Source: Arenibacter sp. 6A1
GTDB lineage: Bacteria; Bacteroidota; Bacteroidia; Flavobacteriales; Flavobacteriaceae
NCBI RefSeq assembly: GCF_012272855.1
Contig: NZ_JAAXCQ010000003.1
Span: 242,453-306,452 of the forward strand
DNA length: 64,000 nucleotides
Direction of reading: 5' to 3'
Position numbers and translations under genes: made by a program. Under the pieces are notes generated by a model. The model saw only the letters and a list, made by a program, of their open reading frames with translations. It made no database searches and had not been told where the DNA came from. Of this stretch, positions 54,684-63,951 are shown one piece after another (within the stretch, counting starts at the first letter, position 1; every line of letters begins with the position of its first letter).

Positions 54684-56612
54684 ATGAAAAACATATTTAA
54701 AAAATCTGGATTGCTCGTAGGGGCTTCTATGTTGGCTTTTTCTTGTTCAGATTTTGAGGAGATCAATGTAGATCCCACGGCAGCAACAGCAGAACAAGTG
54801 CAGGTAGAATATTTTATAAATAATTCTATAGGTGGTGCGCAGCAAGACCCGCATATTGCAGAGAGGGTATTTGTATTGTATTGGAAAGATGCAGGGAGAA
54901 TGGATCGAATTGGAACATTGTCCGAAGGTTTTCAAAGTGATAGTTGGACTAGCGACTATTATAATGGGTATGTGTCTGCTTGGTTACGAAATATTACCAC
55001 TGGGATAAAGATTGCTGATGACCAAATTGCCGCTGGTAACGTAAAGGAGTATACTAATAATCTAAAACAGGTTGCTAGAATTTGGAGGGTTTACATAATG
55101 AGTGAAATGACGGATAATTTTGGTCCTATTCCAATTAATGGATTTCAAGGAGAAAATCCGGAATATAACAATGTGAAAGATGTTTATTATTATATGTTGT
55201 CCGAACTGAAGGAGGCCACAGCTGAACTCGATTTGACTATTGTGAATCCTGGAGGGTTGAGTGATCTTGATCCGGCTTATGGCTATGACTACGGAAAATG
55301 GAAAAAGTATGGTAACTCTTTAAGAATGAGATTGGCAATGCGTTTGTCAGAAGTAGATGCATCTAAGGCTCAGGAAGAATTTGAAGATGCAGCGAAGGGA
55401 GAGTATATTTCCTCATTAGCTGATAATTTTAAAGTTCAAGAAGTTCCAGGGTGGAATTCGTATACAGGGGTGATGACTAGACAATGGAATAATCAATACC
55501 TTTCTACTGCTCTTAATAATCTCATGATCGGTTTGGGTGGAGTGCCATCTCATGATCAGTTGGCGGCAGATAAACACTCTTCAATTAAGCCTGCAAACTA
55601 TATAGGGCTTAAGTATGAGGATCATTTTACTTCTAAGACAAATGATCCTTCAGCCGGATATTGGTTTGATGGATTACATAATACTATGGATCCAAGGGCG
55701 TACGATCTTTATAAAATTCCAGGTGATTTTAACGATCCTAATTTTAATAAATATCCATCTTGGTCCTCGGCGGCAACTACTACCCAGCGTCCTTTGATTA
55801 TCGGGGAGCAGGACAATGAAGAAAATGGAGAGACCAATGATATTCAAGTAGAAGCAACGAATAGTTGGAACGCTATGGTAGGTGGCGATTGGGGTGCAAA
55901 AGGAAGTAATAATCGACTTGCTTATCCAGGAACTTTACCTCGATTATCTCATAAATATAGAAATAGTGAGGCGCAACGTATATTCTTTGGGTCATGGGAG
56001 TCTTATTTCTTATTGGCAGAAGCATCTGTTAGAGGATGGGATGTGCCAATGGGGGGTAAAGAAGCTTATGAGATGGGGATAACGGAAAGTTTTGAGTATT
56101 CTGGAGTGTCACAGCATTTAAGTGCTTATTTAAGCTCCCAAGATTATAATAGAGCGGGTACTTCTGTTAGCTGGACGCATACAGCAGAACCACCAGCCAC
56201 TGTAACCATGAATTATATAAATGGATATACAGGTCTTCCTGGTACTGTTGAATTCAAATATCCAGATAATACTATTTATAAAGGAGGAGCTGTAAAGAAT
56301 GATCTTTTAACTAAGATTATTACTCAAAAATTTATAGCTCAAACACCTTGGTTGCCTTTGGAAACTTGGAGTGATCACAGGAGATTAGGGTTGCCTTTCT
56401 TTGAAAATCCAGCTGTTGAAAACCCATTACCAGATTTACCAGCTTTGAATGCTAGTAATTTCATGACAAATAGTGTGAAGTTTTATGGTCAAAGATTGAA
56501 ATTCCCTTCAAACTTTTCCAATAATGTACCAGATGGTTATCAGCAGGCAGTAAGTCAGCTAGGGGGTCCTGATGAAGTTTTAACACCGCTGTGGTGGGCA
56601 AAACAGAACTAG
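54684..56612 (+). CDS. SusD-like nutrient-binding lipoprotein, first pair
   Basis: This 642-residue surface lipoprotein has a lipobox (AFSC, Cys near residue 21) and SDFEEINVDPTAAT, typical of the SusD/RagB-like group. Helical repeats run through the protein (WRVYIMSEMTDNFGPIPI, RMRLAMRLSEVDASKAQEEF). It forms the lid over the SusC pore and binds the substrate. It ends at a strong terminator, so susC-susD is a two-gene unit separate from the enzymes. Confidence 0.93.
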   Translation: MKNIFKKSGLLVGASMLAFSCSDFEEINVDPTAATAEQVQVEYFINNSIGGAQQDPHIAERVFVLYWKDAGRMDRIGTLSEGFQSDSWTSDYYNGYVSAWLRNITTGIKIADDQIAAGNVKEYTNNLKQVARIWRVYIMSEMTDNFGPIPINGFQGENPEYNNVKDVYYYMLSELKEATAELDLTIVNPGGLSDLDPAYGYDYGKWKKYGNSLRMRLAMRLSEVDASKAQEEFEDAAKGEYISSLADNFKVQEVPGWNSYTGVMTRQWNNQYLSTALNNLMIGLGGVPSHDQLAADKHSSIKPANYIGLKYEDHFTSKTNDPSAGYWFDGLHNTMDPRAYDLYKIPGDFNDPNFNKYPSWSSAATTTQRPLIIGEQDNEENGETNDIQVEATNSWNAMVGGDWGAKGSNNRLAYPGTLPRLSHKYRNSEAQRIFFGSWESYFLLAEASVRGWDVPMGGKEAYEMGITESFEYSGVSQHLSAYLSSQDYNRAGTSVSWTHTAEPPATVTMNYINGYTGLPGTVEFKYPDNTIYKGGAVKNDLLTKIITQKFIAQTPWLPLETWSDHRRLGLPFFENPAVENPLPDLPALNASNFMTNSVKFYGQRLKFPSNFSNNVPDGYQQAVSQLGGPDEVLTPLWWAKQN

Positions 56613-56630
56613 AATTTTAACGTAAATGTT

Positions 56631-56662
56631 AAAAGGCCGTCCGAAAGGGCGGCCTTTTTTTT
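56631..56662 (+). terminator. Terminator of the first susCD pair
   Basis: A 12-bp stem with one G-T pair (56631-56642 with 56647-56658) is closed by GAAA and followed by T. Confidence 0.9.
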
Positions 56663-56838
56663 GTCTTATCCTTTTCAGAAAAACTCACAAAAACTGCTGT
56701 CTTCTGTAGATTCTTGATTGGCCAAGTTGTTAATTCTCGTATTGTAAAATTAACTCAGTATAAACTAGCCTTATAATCTCACCATAACATCGGCACTCCT
56801 GGCAATTATATTGTATAAATATTTGAGCATCAATAAAA

Positions 56839-57012
56839 TTGTTGAATTTATCGCTGTTTTCTTATTTACTAGACAATGCCAATGCGCAATCCTTGCCTCC
56901 AAATAGATGGATTTACCCCAATAGTGAGCGCGTTCACAATACTGAAAATTATAATACGGTTAGTGCAGATGATAAATTGACCAACAAGATTTTTTGGGAT
57001 GTTAATGAATAA
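56839..57012 (+). pseudogene. Possible 57-codon gene remnant between the susCD pairs
   Basis: A frame from TTG 56839 to TAA 57010-57012 reads LLNLSLFSYLLDNANAQSLPPNRWIYPN and so on. It has the look of the end of a signal peptide (hydrophobic run, then NANAQS) followed by a polar mature part (RVHNTENYNTVSADDK) and a stop. There is no ATG. A terminator follows 28 bases later. It may be what is left of a deleted secreted-protein gene or a small exported peptide. The evidence is composition only. Confidence 0.3.
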
Positions 57013-57040
57013 AAGTTGTTTAAATATTTAAATGATTGTA

Positions 57041-57076
57041 AATAAGCCCGATGCATTGCATCGGGCTTATTTTTTC
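57041..57076 (+). terminator. Terminator-like palindrome in the gap between the susCD pairs
   Basis: AATAAGCCCGATGCA (57041-57055) and its reverse complement (57057-57071) are followed by six T. It closes whatever is transcribed at 56839-57012; the rest of the 56663-57290 gap holds the leader of the second susC and no gene I can see. Confidence 0.75.
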
Positions 57077-57238
57077 GTTAAAAGGGTTGTTATTTCAACA
57101 AAATATACAACTGCTTAACTGATACGACTATTGTGGGTTTATATTGTATTATAAGGCTCTTAGTCTTTGCTGCATTGTTGTTAGTCGAATTAATTTCATT
57201 TCTGATTTAGGAATAGGAAAACTTAGTGCCAAACTAAC

Positions 57239-57256
57239 ATTAGGTTAACGCCTAAT
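57239..57256 (+). promoter_or_regulatory. Leader hairpin of the second susC
   Basis: ATTAGG (57239-57244) pairs with CCTAAT (57251-57256) around TTAACG, 35 bases before the ATG. The first susC has a similar small hairpin at the same distance; the two loops share AGGT and CCT flanks. Confidence 0.4.
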
Positions 57257-57290
57257 TAATAAATCAATTAACTAACTTCAATTTACTAGT

Positions 57291-60200
57291 ATGATTAAAA
57301 AATTTCATTACTATTTACTGCTGACGGCTTTTCTCTGTGTTCAGGGGATGATGGCACAAAGCATAACAGTTTCTGGTACAGTGACTGATGATTTGGGCTC
57401 CCTTTTGCCAGGGGTAAACGTGGTAGAAAAGGGAACCACCAACGGAACATCAACCGATTTTGATGGAAATTACGCTATTACGGTTTCTAGTAGCAATGCA
57501 ACTTTAGTTTTTACCTATATCGGATTTTCCTCTCAGGAAGTTCCGGTAGCAGGGAAAACAACTATTAATTTGGCTATGGCCGAAGATGCAGAGCAACTTG
57601 GAGAAGTGGTAGTGACAGCCTTGGGAATCAAAAGAGAAACAAAAGCTCTTGGATACTCTATGACCGAATTGAAAGGGGAAGAGTTGGCAAAAACCAATAC
57701 CGTAAACCCTGTATTGGGGCTACAAGGTAAATCTTCTGGGGTAAGTATTGGTTCTTCTGATGGGGGACTTTTCGGAAACTCTAAAATTCAAATCCGTGGG
57801 GTGTCAACCTTAAATTCTGGGAATAACCAACCGATATTCGTAATTGACGGGGTTATTTTAGAAAACAGTATCTCTAACCAAAGTGCGGATTGGAATTCAG
57901 ATTCTAACGATTACGGAAACATTCTTAAAAACTTGAACCCGGACGATTACAAAAGTGTTTCTGTTCTTAAAGGAGCAGCAGCAACAGCTCTTTATGGATC
58001 TAGAGGTATTAACGGTGTAGTTTTAATCGAAACCAAAAATGGTGAAGGAGCCAAAGGTTTAGGGGTTTCTATTAAGCAAACTGTAGGGGTAGACCATGTA
58101 TATGCTCAACCAGGTTTGCAAAACGAATACGGACCAGGAGCTTTAGCCGGTTATGTAAATTACGGTGAAAAGGACGGTAATGGACAGTATTATAGATTTG
58201 ATACAAACCAGTTCTACACTAACGATCAGGGGCAAAGAACTCTTATCAACCATCCATGGGGCTGGGCAAGTTACGGACCTAAATTTGACGGAGAGCCAAT
58301 TATGGACTACGACGGAACTATGGTTCCTTATAGTGCCGTTAAAAACAACATGAAAGATGCTTACGATACCGGAATTAATACCAATACTTCGGTAGCACTT
58401 AGCGGTGGAAATGAAAAAGGAAGCTTTTACTTGTCTGATTCATACAGCAAGAGAAGTGGAATTTTGCCAAACAATACTTTCGATAGAAATGCGATGCAAT
58501 TGTCTGGTTCTTATGATTTGGCCGATTGGTTAAAAGCGAATGCTTCTGTTTCTTATACCACCTCTACTTCTAGAAACCCTAGAAATGATATTTCTCAGAA
58601 CTTCTTCGAAGGGGTATTTGCAAGAACGTATGATTCAAGAAAATACAGACAAGAACAGTATTGGTTAGCGCCGCATGGGGGTGTTCCTAATGCTGATTAT
58701 GGTGATGAATATGCCTATGCTCCAAATCGTTCTCTATGGTTTGTATATGAAAAAAATGATAGAGTAAGAAAGGAACAAGTAGTTAGACCTATTGTACGTC
58801 TTACTGCAGAAGTTACCGATTGGATGACTATTACCGCTGAAGGAAACATGAACCAGTACACGTCCAAGTACGAACAAAAAGATTTGGGTACAGGTTTTGC
58901 CAATGATGGTGGTTATTATGAATTGCAACATTTTGAAGACATAAGTAAAACAGGAAAACTTTCTGTTAATTTCAACAGACAAATAAACGAAGATCTTTCT
59001 GCTCAGTTGCTTGTTGGAGGTGAACTATGGAATCAAGAAAAATCCAATACAAGAGTTAGAACTGATGGCGGATTGGTAGTGCCAGGAAAATTCTTCTTGG
59101 GGAATTCTAAAAAGACTCTTTTATCCGAGGGAGGCGTATACGATACCAAACAAATTAACTCTTTGTATTTTATGTCTAGTTTCGGATATAAAGGCCAATT
59201 GTATCTAGATGTTACTGGTAGAAATGACTGGTCTTCTGCTTTGGTATACACAGATGGAACCGGAAACTTCTCTTACTTTTATCCTTCAGTATCTACTTCT
59301 TGGATTTTAAGCGAAACCTTTGGTACTTCAGATGTATTGACCTTTGGAAAATTAAGAGCTTCTTGGGCACAGGTAGGTAGTGATACAGATCCTTATACCA
59401 TTAATAAAGGCTATGGTTTAAGTACTTACGAATTAGAAAGCGGGTTTGCCTATAGAAATGGTGTTAATACCACTTTGGTAGATAAGTCTATTAAACCAGA
59501 GCGAAAGAACTCTTTTGAAGTAGGAGCCGATTTTAGATTCTTCGGAAACCGTTTAGGAGTAGATTTAGCTTATTATAACGAGACTATTACCGAGCAAATT
59601 GGTTCTATTCCATTGCCACAAGAATCTGGGTACCAAGCATTGTTCACGAATATCGGAACTTTGTCTAATGCTGGTATAGAATTAAGCTTAACAGGAACAC
59701 CTGTTGCTACCAAAGATTTTGAGTGGAATACTACTTTTAACTACTGGAGAAATAGAACAAAAGTTAAGGAACTACATGACGATTTTGGCGATTATAAATT
59801 GTTGGGTGGATCTATGACCTACGGAAACTTCCGTGTTGGGTCTGTAGCCTTCGAAGGGGGTGAATATGGTGTGTTGATGTCTGATAGTGCTCCTAAGAAA
59901 TATCAAGCAACAAATGCTCAGGGTGAACCTGTAGATGATCCTAGAAACGGAATGAATGTTCTTAACTATGTAGATTCTAGAAGAGGAGCTTTTTACCAAA
60001 GAAGCGGAGTTGTTGAGAAAATCGGTAAAATTCAACCAGATTTCGAAGGGTCGTTAAACAACGATTTTACTTATAAGGGAGTTTCTTTATCCGTTTTGTT
60101 AGATGCTCGTTTTGGTGGTCATATGGCTTCTTATTCTAGCCGTTACGGTACAGCATATGGGTTTTTAGAGAGATCTTTAGCAGGTAGAAGTCCAGAACAT

Positions 60201-60701
60201 GGAGGAGTTACTTGGGAATCTCAGTACGGAGATACTAAAGGGGCTACGTTCCAAGACGGTATTATTCCTGATGGTGTTTTTCAAGACGGACAAATAGTTA
60301 CAGCTCCTAACGGATCTTCTGCAGATGTAGGTGGAATGACCTATCAAGAAGCGTATGACCAAGGATTGGTAGAGCCAACACATGCTAGTTACCACCACTA
60401 TTTTTCAAACTCTTGGGGACAAGGGGTTGTTAATGACAACTGGTTTTCTGAAGTTAAATATATAGCCTTGAGAAATGTATCTCTAGGATATAGTCTGCCT
60501 AAAGGAGTTAGTGATAAAGTAGGAGCAAAAAGCTTGTATGTAGGTTTAAATGCTAGGAACTTAGGGTACTTGTACAACTCTATGCCTAACAATATTAACC
60601 CAGAAAGCTTTAGAGGAACTAGTAGTTCTGACTCTTATGCAGAGCGTGCTTTTGCACCGTATATGGCAAGTTATACTATGACTATTGCAATTGACTTTTA
60701 A
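57291..60701 (+). CDS. SusC-like TonB-dependent outer-membrane receptor, second pair
   Basis: This is a 1136-residue outer-membrane porin with the same build as the first: signal (cut after MMAQ), carboxypeptidase-regulatory-like domain (VSGTVTDDLGSLLPGVNV), plug (IQIRGVSTLNSGNNQPIFVIDG, and SVSVLKGAAATALYGSRGINGVVLI) and barrel ending MTIAIDF. It is about 100 residues longer, with extra loops in the barrel. The stop codon overlaps the upstream ATG of susD by one base. Close N-terminal likeness to the first SusC suggests duplication, while the barrels differ and may take different glycan fragments. Confidence 0.95.
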   Translation: MIKKFHYYLLLTAFLCVQGMMAQSITVSGTVTDDLGSLLPGVNVVEKGTTNGTSTDFDGNYAITVSSSNATLVFTYIGFSSQEVPVAGKTTINLAMAEDAEQLGEVVVTALGIKRETKALGYSMTELKGEELAKTNTVNPVLGLQGKSSGVSIGSSDGGLFGNSKIQIRGVSTLNSGNNQPIFVIDGVILENSISNQSADWNSDSNDYGNILKNLNPDDYKSVSVLKGAAATALYGSRGINGVVLIETKNGEGAKGLGVSIKQTVGVDHVYAQPGLQNEYGPGALAGYVNYGEKDGNGQYYRFDTNQFYTNDQGQRTLINHPWGWASYGPKFDGEPIMDYDGTMVPYSAVKNNMKDAYDTGINTNTSVALSGGNEKGSFYLSDSYSKRSGILPNNTFDRNAMQLSGSYDLADWLKANASVSYTTSTSRNPRNDISQNFFEGVFARTYDSRKYRQEQYWLAPHGGVPNADYGDEYAYAPNRSLWFVYEKNDRVRKEQVVRPIVRLTAEVTDWMTITAEGNMNQYTSKYEQKDLGTGFANDGGYYELQHFEDISKTGKLSVNFNRQINEDLSAQLLVGGELWNQEKSNTRVRTDGGLVVPGKFFLGNSKKTLLSEGGVYDTKQINSLYFMSSFGYKGQLYLDVTGRNDWSSALVYTDGTGNFSYFYPSVSTSWILSETFGTSDVLTFGKLRASWAQVGSDTDPYTINKGYGLSTYELESGFAYRNGVNTTLVDKSIKPERKNSFEVGADFRFFGNRLGVDLAYYNETITEQIGSIPLPQESGYQALFTNIGTLSNAGIELSLTGTPVATKDFEWNTTFNYWRNRTKVKELHDDFGDYKLLGGSMTYGNFRVGSVAFEGGEYGVLMSDSAPKKYQATNAQGEPVDDPRNGMNVLNYVDSRRGAFYQRSGVVEKIGKIQPDFEGSLNNDFTYKGVSLSVLLDARFGGHMASYSSRYGTAYGFLERSLAGRSPEHGGVTWESQYGDTKGATFQDGIIPDGVFQDGQIVTAPNGSSADVGGMTYQEAYDQGLVEPTHASYHHYFSNSWGQGVVNDNWFSEVKYIALRNVSLGYSLPKGVSDKVGAKSLYVGLNARNLGYLYNSMPNNINPESFRGTSSSDSYAERAFAPYMASYTMTIAIDF

Positions 60702-60724
60702 TGATAAAAAACAAGAATTATAAC

Positions 60725-62584
60725 ATGAAATATATATATAAATTACCATTGATTCTGATGGCTGTTCTTGTTGTTTCCTGCAGCAAAGATGAGTTTGCAG
60801 AATTAAACACCAACCCATCTGAGGTGGCGCAACCAGACATTCGTTTTTCTGTTGCCGAAGCTATCCACGAAATGTATAGGGACGATTATACTATCTGGTT
60901 TTACAATAACTTTAAGTATGCTTACCCTTGGAGTCAGCTTACTACTGCTAGTAGCGCTGGTGGAAACAGTGAGACCATGGTAGAGATGGAAAATGCAGGT
61001 GGACAATCTCTTTATCCAAGATTATATGCGAACACTAGAGATGTTCGTGCTAGGATAGAGGCTATGGAAGAGGATGAAAAGCAAGCGAGAAAGGCAATCA
61101 GTGCCATGACCTTTGCGATCCAAATTCAACCAGCGTTGACCATTACCGATAATTACGGTGCCATGGTGTATACCCAAGGTGCAATGGGGGCTTATACTTC
61201 TCCTCCGTTAATTACGCCAGAATATGACCTACAAGAGCAGTTGTTCGATACTTGGTTAGAAGAATTGGACGGGGCTATTGAAGATTTATCTGCTGCTAAC
61301 CAATTTAAAATTGGTGGGCAAGACATCATTTATAATGGTGATTATGGAAAATGGGCCAAATTCTGTAACTTGTTAAAATTAAAGATTGCAGCTAGATTAG
61401 TAAACCAAAATCAAGCTAAAGCCTTTAAAATTGTTGAAGAAGTCGTGAATTCGCCAGCCGGTTATATGAACGACTTGTCCGATGATTTCATTTACCACAG
61501 AGGTATTAAGTACTATGGAACTGGAAACGGAACACAGCCAGGTATTGGGTCAAAAAACCTGATCGATTTTATGGTTGCTAATAAAGATCCAAGGGTAAAG
61601 GTTTTATTCAATAAAAACGAGTTTAATGGCGAAGTAGTACAAGCCTTTATCGATGCTGGTAAGGAGTTGCCTCCATATGTTGAGCAGTATGTAGAAAAAG
61701 ACCTTTTAGGGAATTTCGCAGGCTGGTCTGGACCAGGAGAGCCATGGGTAAGATACCACGGGGTTCCTTTATCACCGGATGCTACTTTCGAAGCTAGTAA
61801 TGATATTTACTTTAAGCAAGATATACGCAACAAAATCACTATCGATGGTGTTGAGAAAACGTATAGCTCAACTTCTAATTTTGCCGAGCGTGTTGTGCGT
61901 ACCGGATACAATCATACCTATCCTACTAAACCAGGTGGAAGATTGATAGAGCTTAAAGATAACTACCCTCCAGTAGATGTAATTTTAGGTTCTTCTGCAG
62001 AGACAAACTTATACTTAGCTGAGTTCAAATTGTTGGGCGCTAATATTTCAGGTTCGGCCCAGGATTACTTTAATAAAGGAGTAGAGCTTTCTGTTTTGAG
62101 AATGGATAAAATGGCTCAAAACCATAGATTCCCTTATTACGATAAAGATCCTGTGTATATAGAAGAGGGTGAAGCAGCTGCTGGTGCAACAAAATTACAG
62201 GCCGGAGAATTGGCTGCGCTTTTAACGCAACCTGCTTATGATTTAAGTGTCGATGGTTTGGAAAAAGTGTACATTCAGCAAGTGATTAACTTTGCCGCTA
62301 CTCCAGGAGATCTTTGGACTACTACGCGTCGTTCAGGTGTTCCAGCGGTAAATAGCGATGTATTGCCAAGAGAGGCTATGTTAGCTTCTGGTACAGAATT
62401 GACAATCCCACGTAGGTTGTTAATCAATGCTCCTTCTAAGGATAATAAAAATTACGAGAACTATGTGAAGGCCTTGGAAGCACAAGGATTTACTACAGGT
62501 GATAATACTCCTTCTGTTTTAAATACAGAAAGAATTTGGTTCGATCTTCAAAACCCACAATATGGGGAAGGTCCTAAGAACTAA
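60725..62584 (+). CDS. SusD-like nutrient-binding lipoprotein, second pair
   Basis: This surface lipoprotein of about 619 residues starts at ATG 60725 (MKYIYKLPLILMAVLVVSC), a normal lipoprotein signal; the upstream ATG at 60701 adds eight residues and overlaps the susC stop. After the lipobox Cys comes SKDEFAELNTNPSEVAQPD, typical of the SusD-like group. TPR-like helical segments follow. It shares little sequence with the first SusD, so the two pairs are not a recent duplication of the whole unit. It is followed by a terminator. Confidence 0.93.
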   Translation: MKYIYKLPLILMAVLVVSCSKDEFAELNTNPSEVAQPDIRFSVAEAIHEMYRDDYTIWFYNNFKYAYPWSQLTTASSAGGNSETMVEMENAGGQSLYPRLYANTRDVRARIEAMEEDEKQARKAISAMTFAIQIQPALTITDNYGAMVYTQGAMGAYTSPPLITPEYDLQEQLFDTWLEELDGAIEDLSAANQFKIGGQDIIYNGDYGKWAKFCNLLKLKIAARLVNQNQAKAFKIVEEVVNSPAGYMNDLSDDFIYHRGIKYYGTGNGTQPGIGSKNLIDFMVANKDPRVKVLFNKNEFNGEVVQAFIDAGKELPPYVEQYVEKDLLGNFAGWSGPGEPWVRYHGVPLSPDATFEASNDIYFKQDIRNKITIDGVEKTYSSTSNFAERVVRTGYNHTYPTKPGGRLIELKDNYPPVDVILGSSAETNLYLAEFKLLGANISGSAQDYFNKGVELSVLRMDKMAQNHRFPYYDKDPVYIEEGEAAAGATKLQAGELAALLTQPAYDLSVDGLEKVYIQQVINFAATPGDLWTTTRRSGVPAVNSDVLPREAMLASGTELTIPRRLLINAPSKDNKNYENYVKALEAQGFTTGDNTPSVLNTERIWFDLQNPQYGEGPKN

Positions 62585-62610
62585 GAAAAGAATTTCCTTT
62601 TCATTATATA

Positions 62611-62643
62611 AAAAGGTTGGCTCGAAAGAGTCAACCTTTTTTG
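62611..62643 (+). terminator. Terminator of the second susCD pair
   Basis: A 13-bp stem with one G-T pair (62611-62623 with 62628-62640) and a GAAA loop is followed by T. Confidence 0.9.
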
Positions 62644-62758
62644 TTTTATGGATTTTAAGGTCTAGGGCTACGATGTAAAATTCTTTAATTAGTGCGTAAT
62701 CTGCATCCTTTTCCTTTTTTATGCCTAACCATTAAGGTTTTTATTGGACTCTTAATTT

Positions 62759-62838
62759 GGGCGTTCCCTCCTTCGTCGGTCGGGCGCTACGCTGTATCCC
62801 TTGCTCCGCTGCGGGGATGCCGCTGCGATCCCTAACGC
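62759..62838 (+). repeat. 80-bp dispersed element, copy D
   Basis: Plus-strand copy with four substitutions relative to copy B and no indel. It lies 116 bases after the second susCD terminator, in a 1.3-kb stretch without genes. Confidence 0.88.
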
Positions 62839-63114
62839 GGACTTGTTTCATGTGGCAAGCGGTTAATTTGAAGGTTAGGGAATAAGTAGATGCAGATAAG
62901 GTTCTTTAGATCGATTTTAAAGTAATTCTACGGCCTGTACGAACGTTATTTTCTACCGTCAATCCTATGTTCAGTGATATTAAAAAAAACAATCAGGCCA
63001 CTATCTAAAATTGGTCTACCATTATTAATGGATGCTCCGATTTTTCTATTCAGAACTTCTAAAATTTATTTCTAGCTCTCGGTGCTGTCTAATAATGCTA
63101 CTAGAACCCAAAAT

Positions 63115-63136
63115 TTGAGTGCAAATTGAGTGCAAA
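63115..63136. repeat. Tandem 11-bp direct repeat near tRNA-Arg(TCT)
   Basis: TTGAGTGCAAA occurs twice in a row (63115-63125 and 63126-63136). Short direct repeats of this kind are seen at integrase arm sites, but no integrase gene is in the window, so this is only a possibility. Confidence 0.5.
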
Positions 63137-63193
63137 TAAAAAAAATAGCGATTTATAAATCCTAGAGTCCTGATGTTTGTTAATATTGAAAAA

Positions 63194-63905
63194 GATAACG
63201 ATTTATCTTTTTTTAGTGGTGCCAGAAGGGGCGTTGGGGAAAGCTACCGCTGCCGTTTTTTTTTTTTTTTTTTTTTTTATCCAAAGCTCAAACAAGTATC
63301 GTTTGGCTTTTCTGAACGTAATAGGATTACCTTCGGTGGTCCTTTTTTATCAATGTTGCAAATTCAGTACCGCCTAGAAAAAGATAACGATTTATCATTT
63401 TTTAGTGGTGCCGGAAGGAGCGCTGGCGGAAAGCTATCGCTGCCGGTTTTTGTTTTATTTCAAAGCTCAAACAAGTATCGTTTGGATTTTCTCCGTACGT
63501 CAGGTTTACCTTCGGTGATCCTATTTTATCAATGTTGCAAATTCAGTACCGCCTAGAAAGTGATAACAATTTATCATTTTTTAGTGGTGCAAGAAGGAGT
63601 GTTGGCGGAAAGCTACCGCTGCCGGTTTTTTGTTTTATTCCAAAGCTCAAACAAGTTTGGCTTTTCTCAACGTAATAGGATTACCTTCGGTGATCCTTCT
63701 TTATCAATGTTGCAAATTCAAAACCCACCAGCTCTCGCTGCCGGTTTTTTGTTTTATTCCAAAGCTCAAACAGGTTTGGACTTTCTATAAGGTATCAGGA
63801 TTACCTTCGGTGATCCTTCATTATCAATGTTGCAAATTCAAAACCCACCAGCTATCGCTGCCGGTTTTTTGTTTTATTCCATAGCTCAAACACGTTTGGC
63901 TTTTT
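63194..63905. repeat. Tandem array of degenerate 120-189 bp units
   Basis: Units start at 63194, 63383, 63562, about 63731 and about 63851, with lengths near 189, 179, 169 and 120 and a last partial copy. Shared blocks are GCTGCCGGTTTTTTG, CCAAAGCTCAAACA, GGATTACCTTCGGTGATCC and TCAATGTTGCAAATTCA. The GGAT..ATCC block can fold into a hairpin in four units. The first unit contains 23 T in a row (63256-63278). Open frames through the array are not conserved between units, so it is not coding. Confidence 0.88.
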
Positions 63906-63915
63906 CATAAAACAA

Positions 63916-63941
63916 AAAACCACGCCAAATGGCGTGGTTTT
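63916..63941 (-). terminator. Terminator of tRNA-Arg(TCT)
   Basis: AAAACCACGCC (63916-63926) pairs with GGCGTGGTTTT (63931-63941). On the minus strand it lies just after the tRNA 3' end. Confidence 0.85.
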
Positions 63942-63951
63942 GAGAGTGTCG

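Noticed and set aside
63173..63884. Open frames of 66-127 codons in the second array
   Set aside because: They consist of the repeat units, include a poly-Phe run from the T tract, and the frame changes between units.
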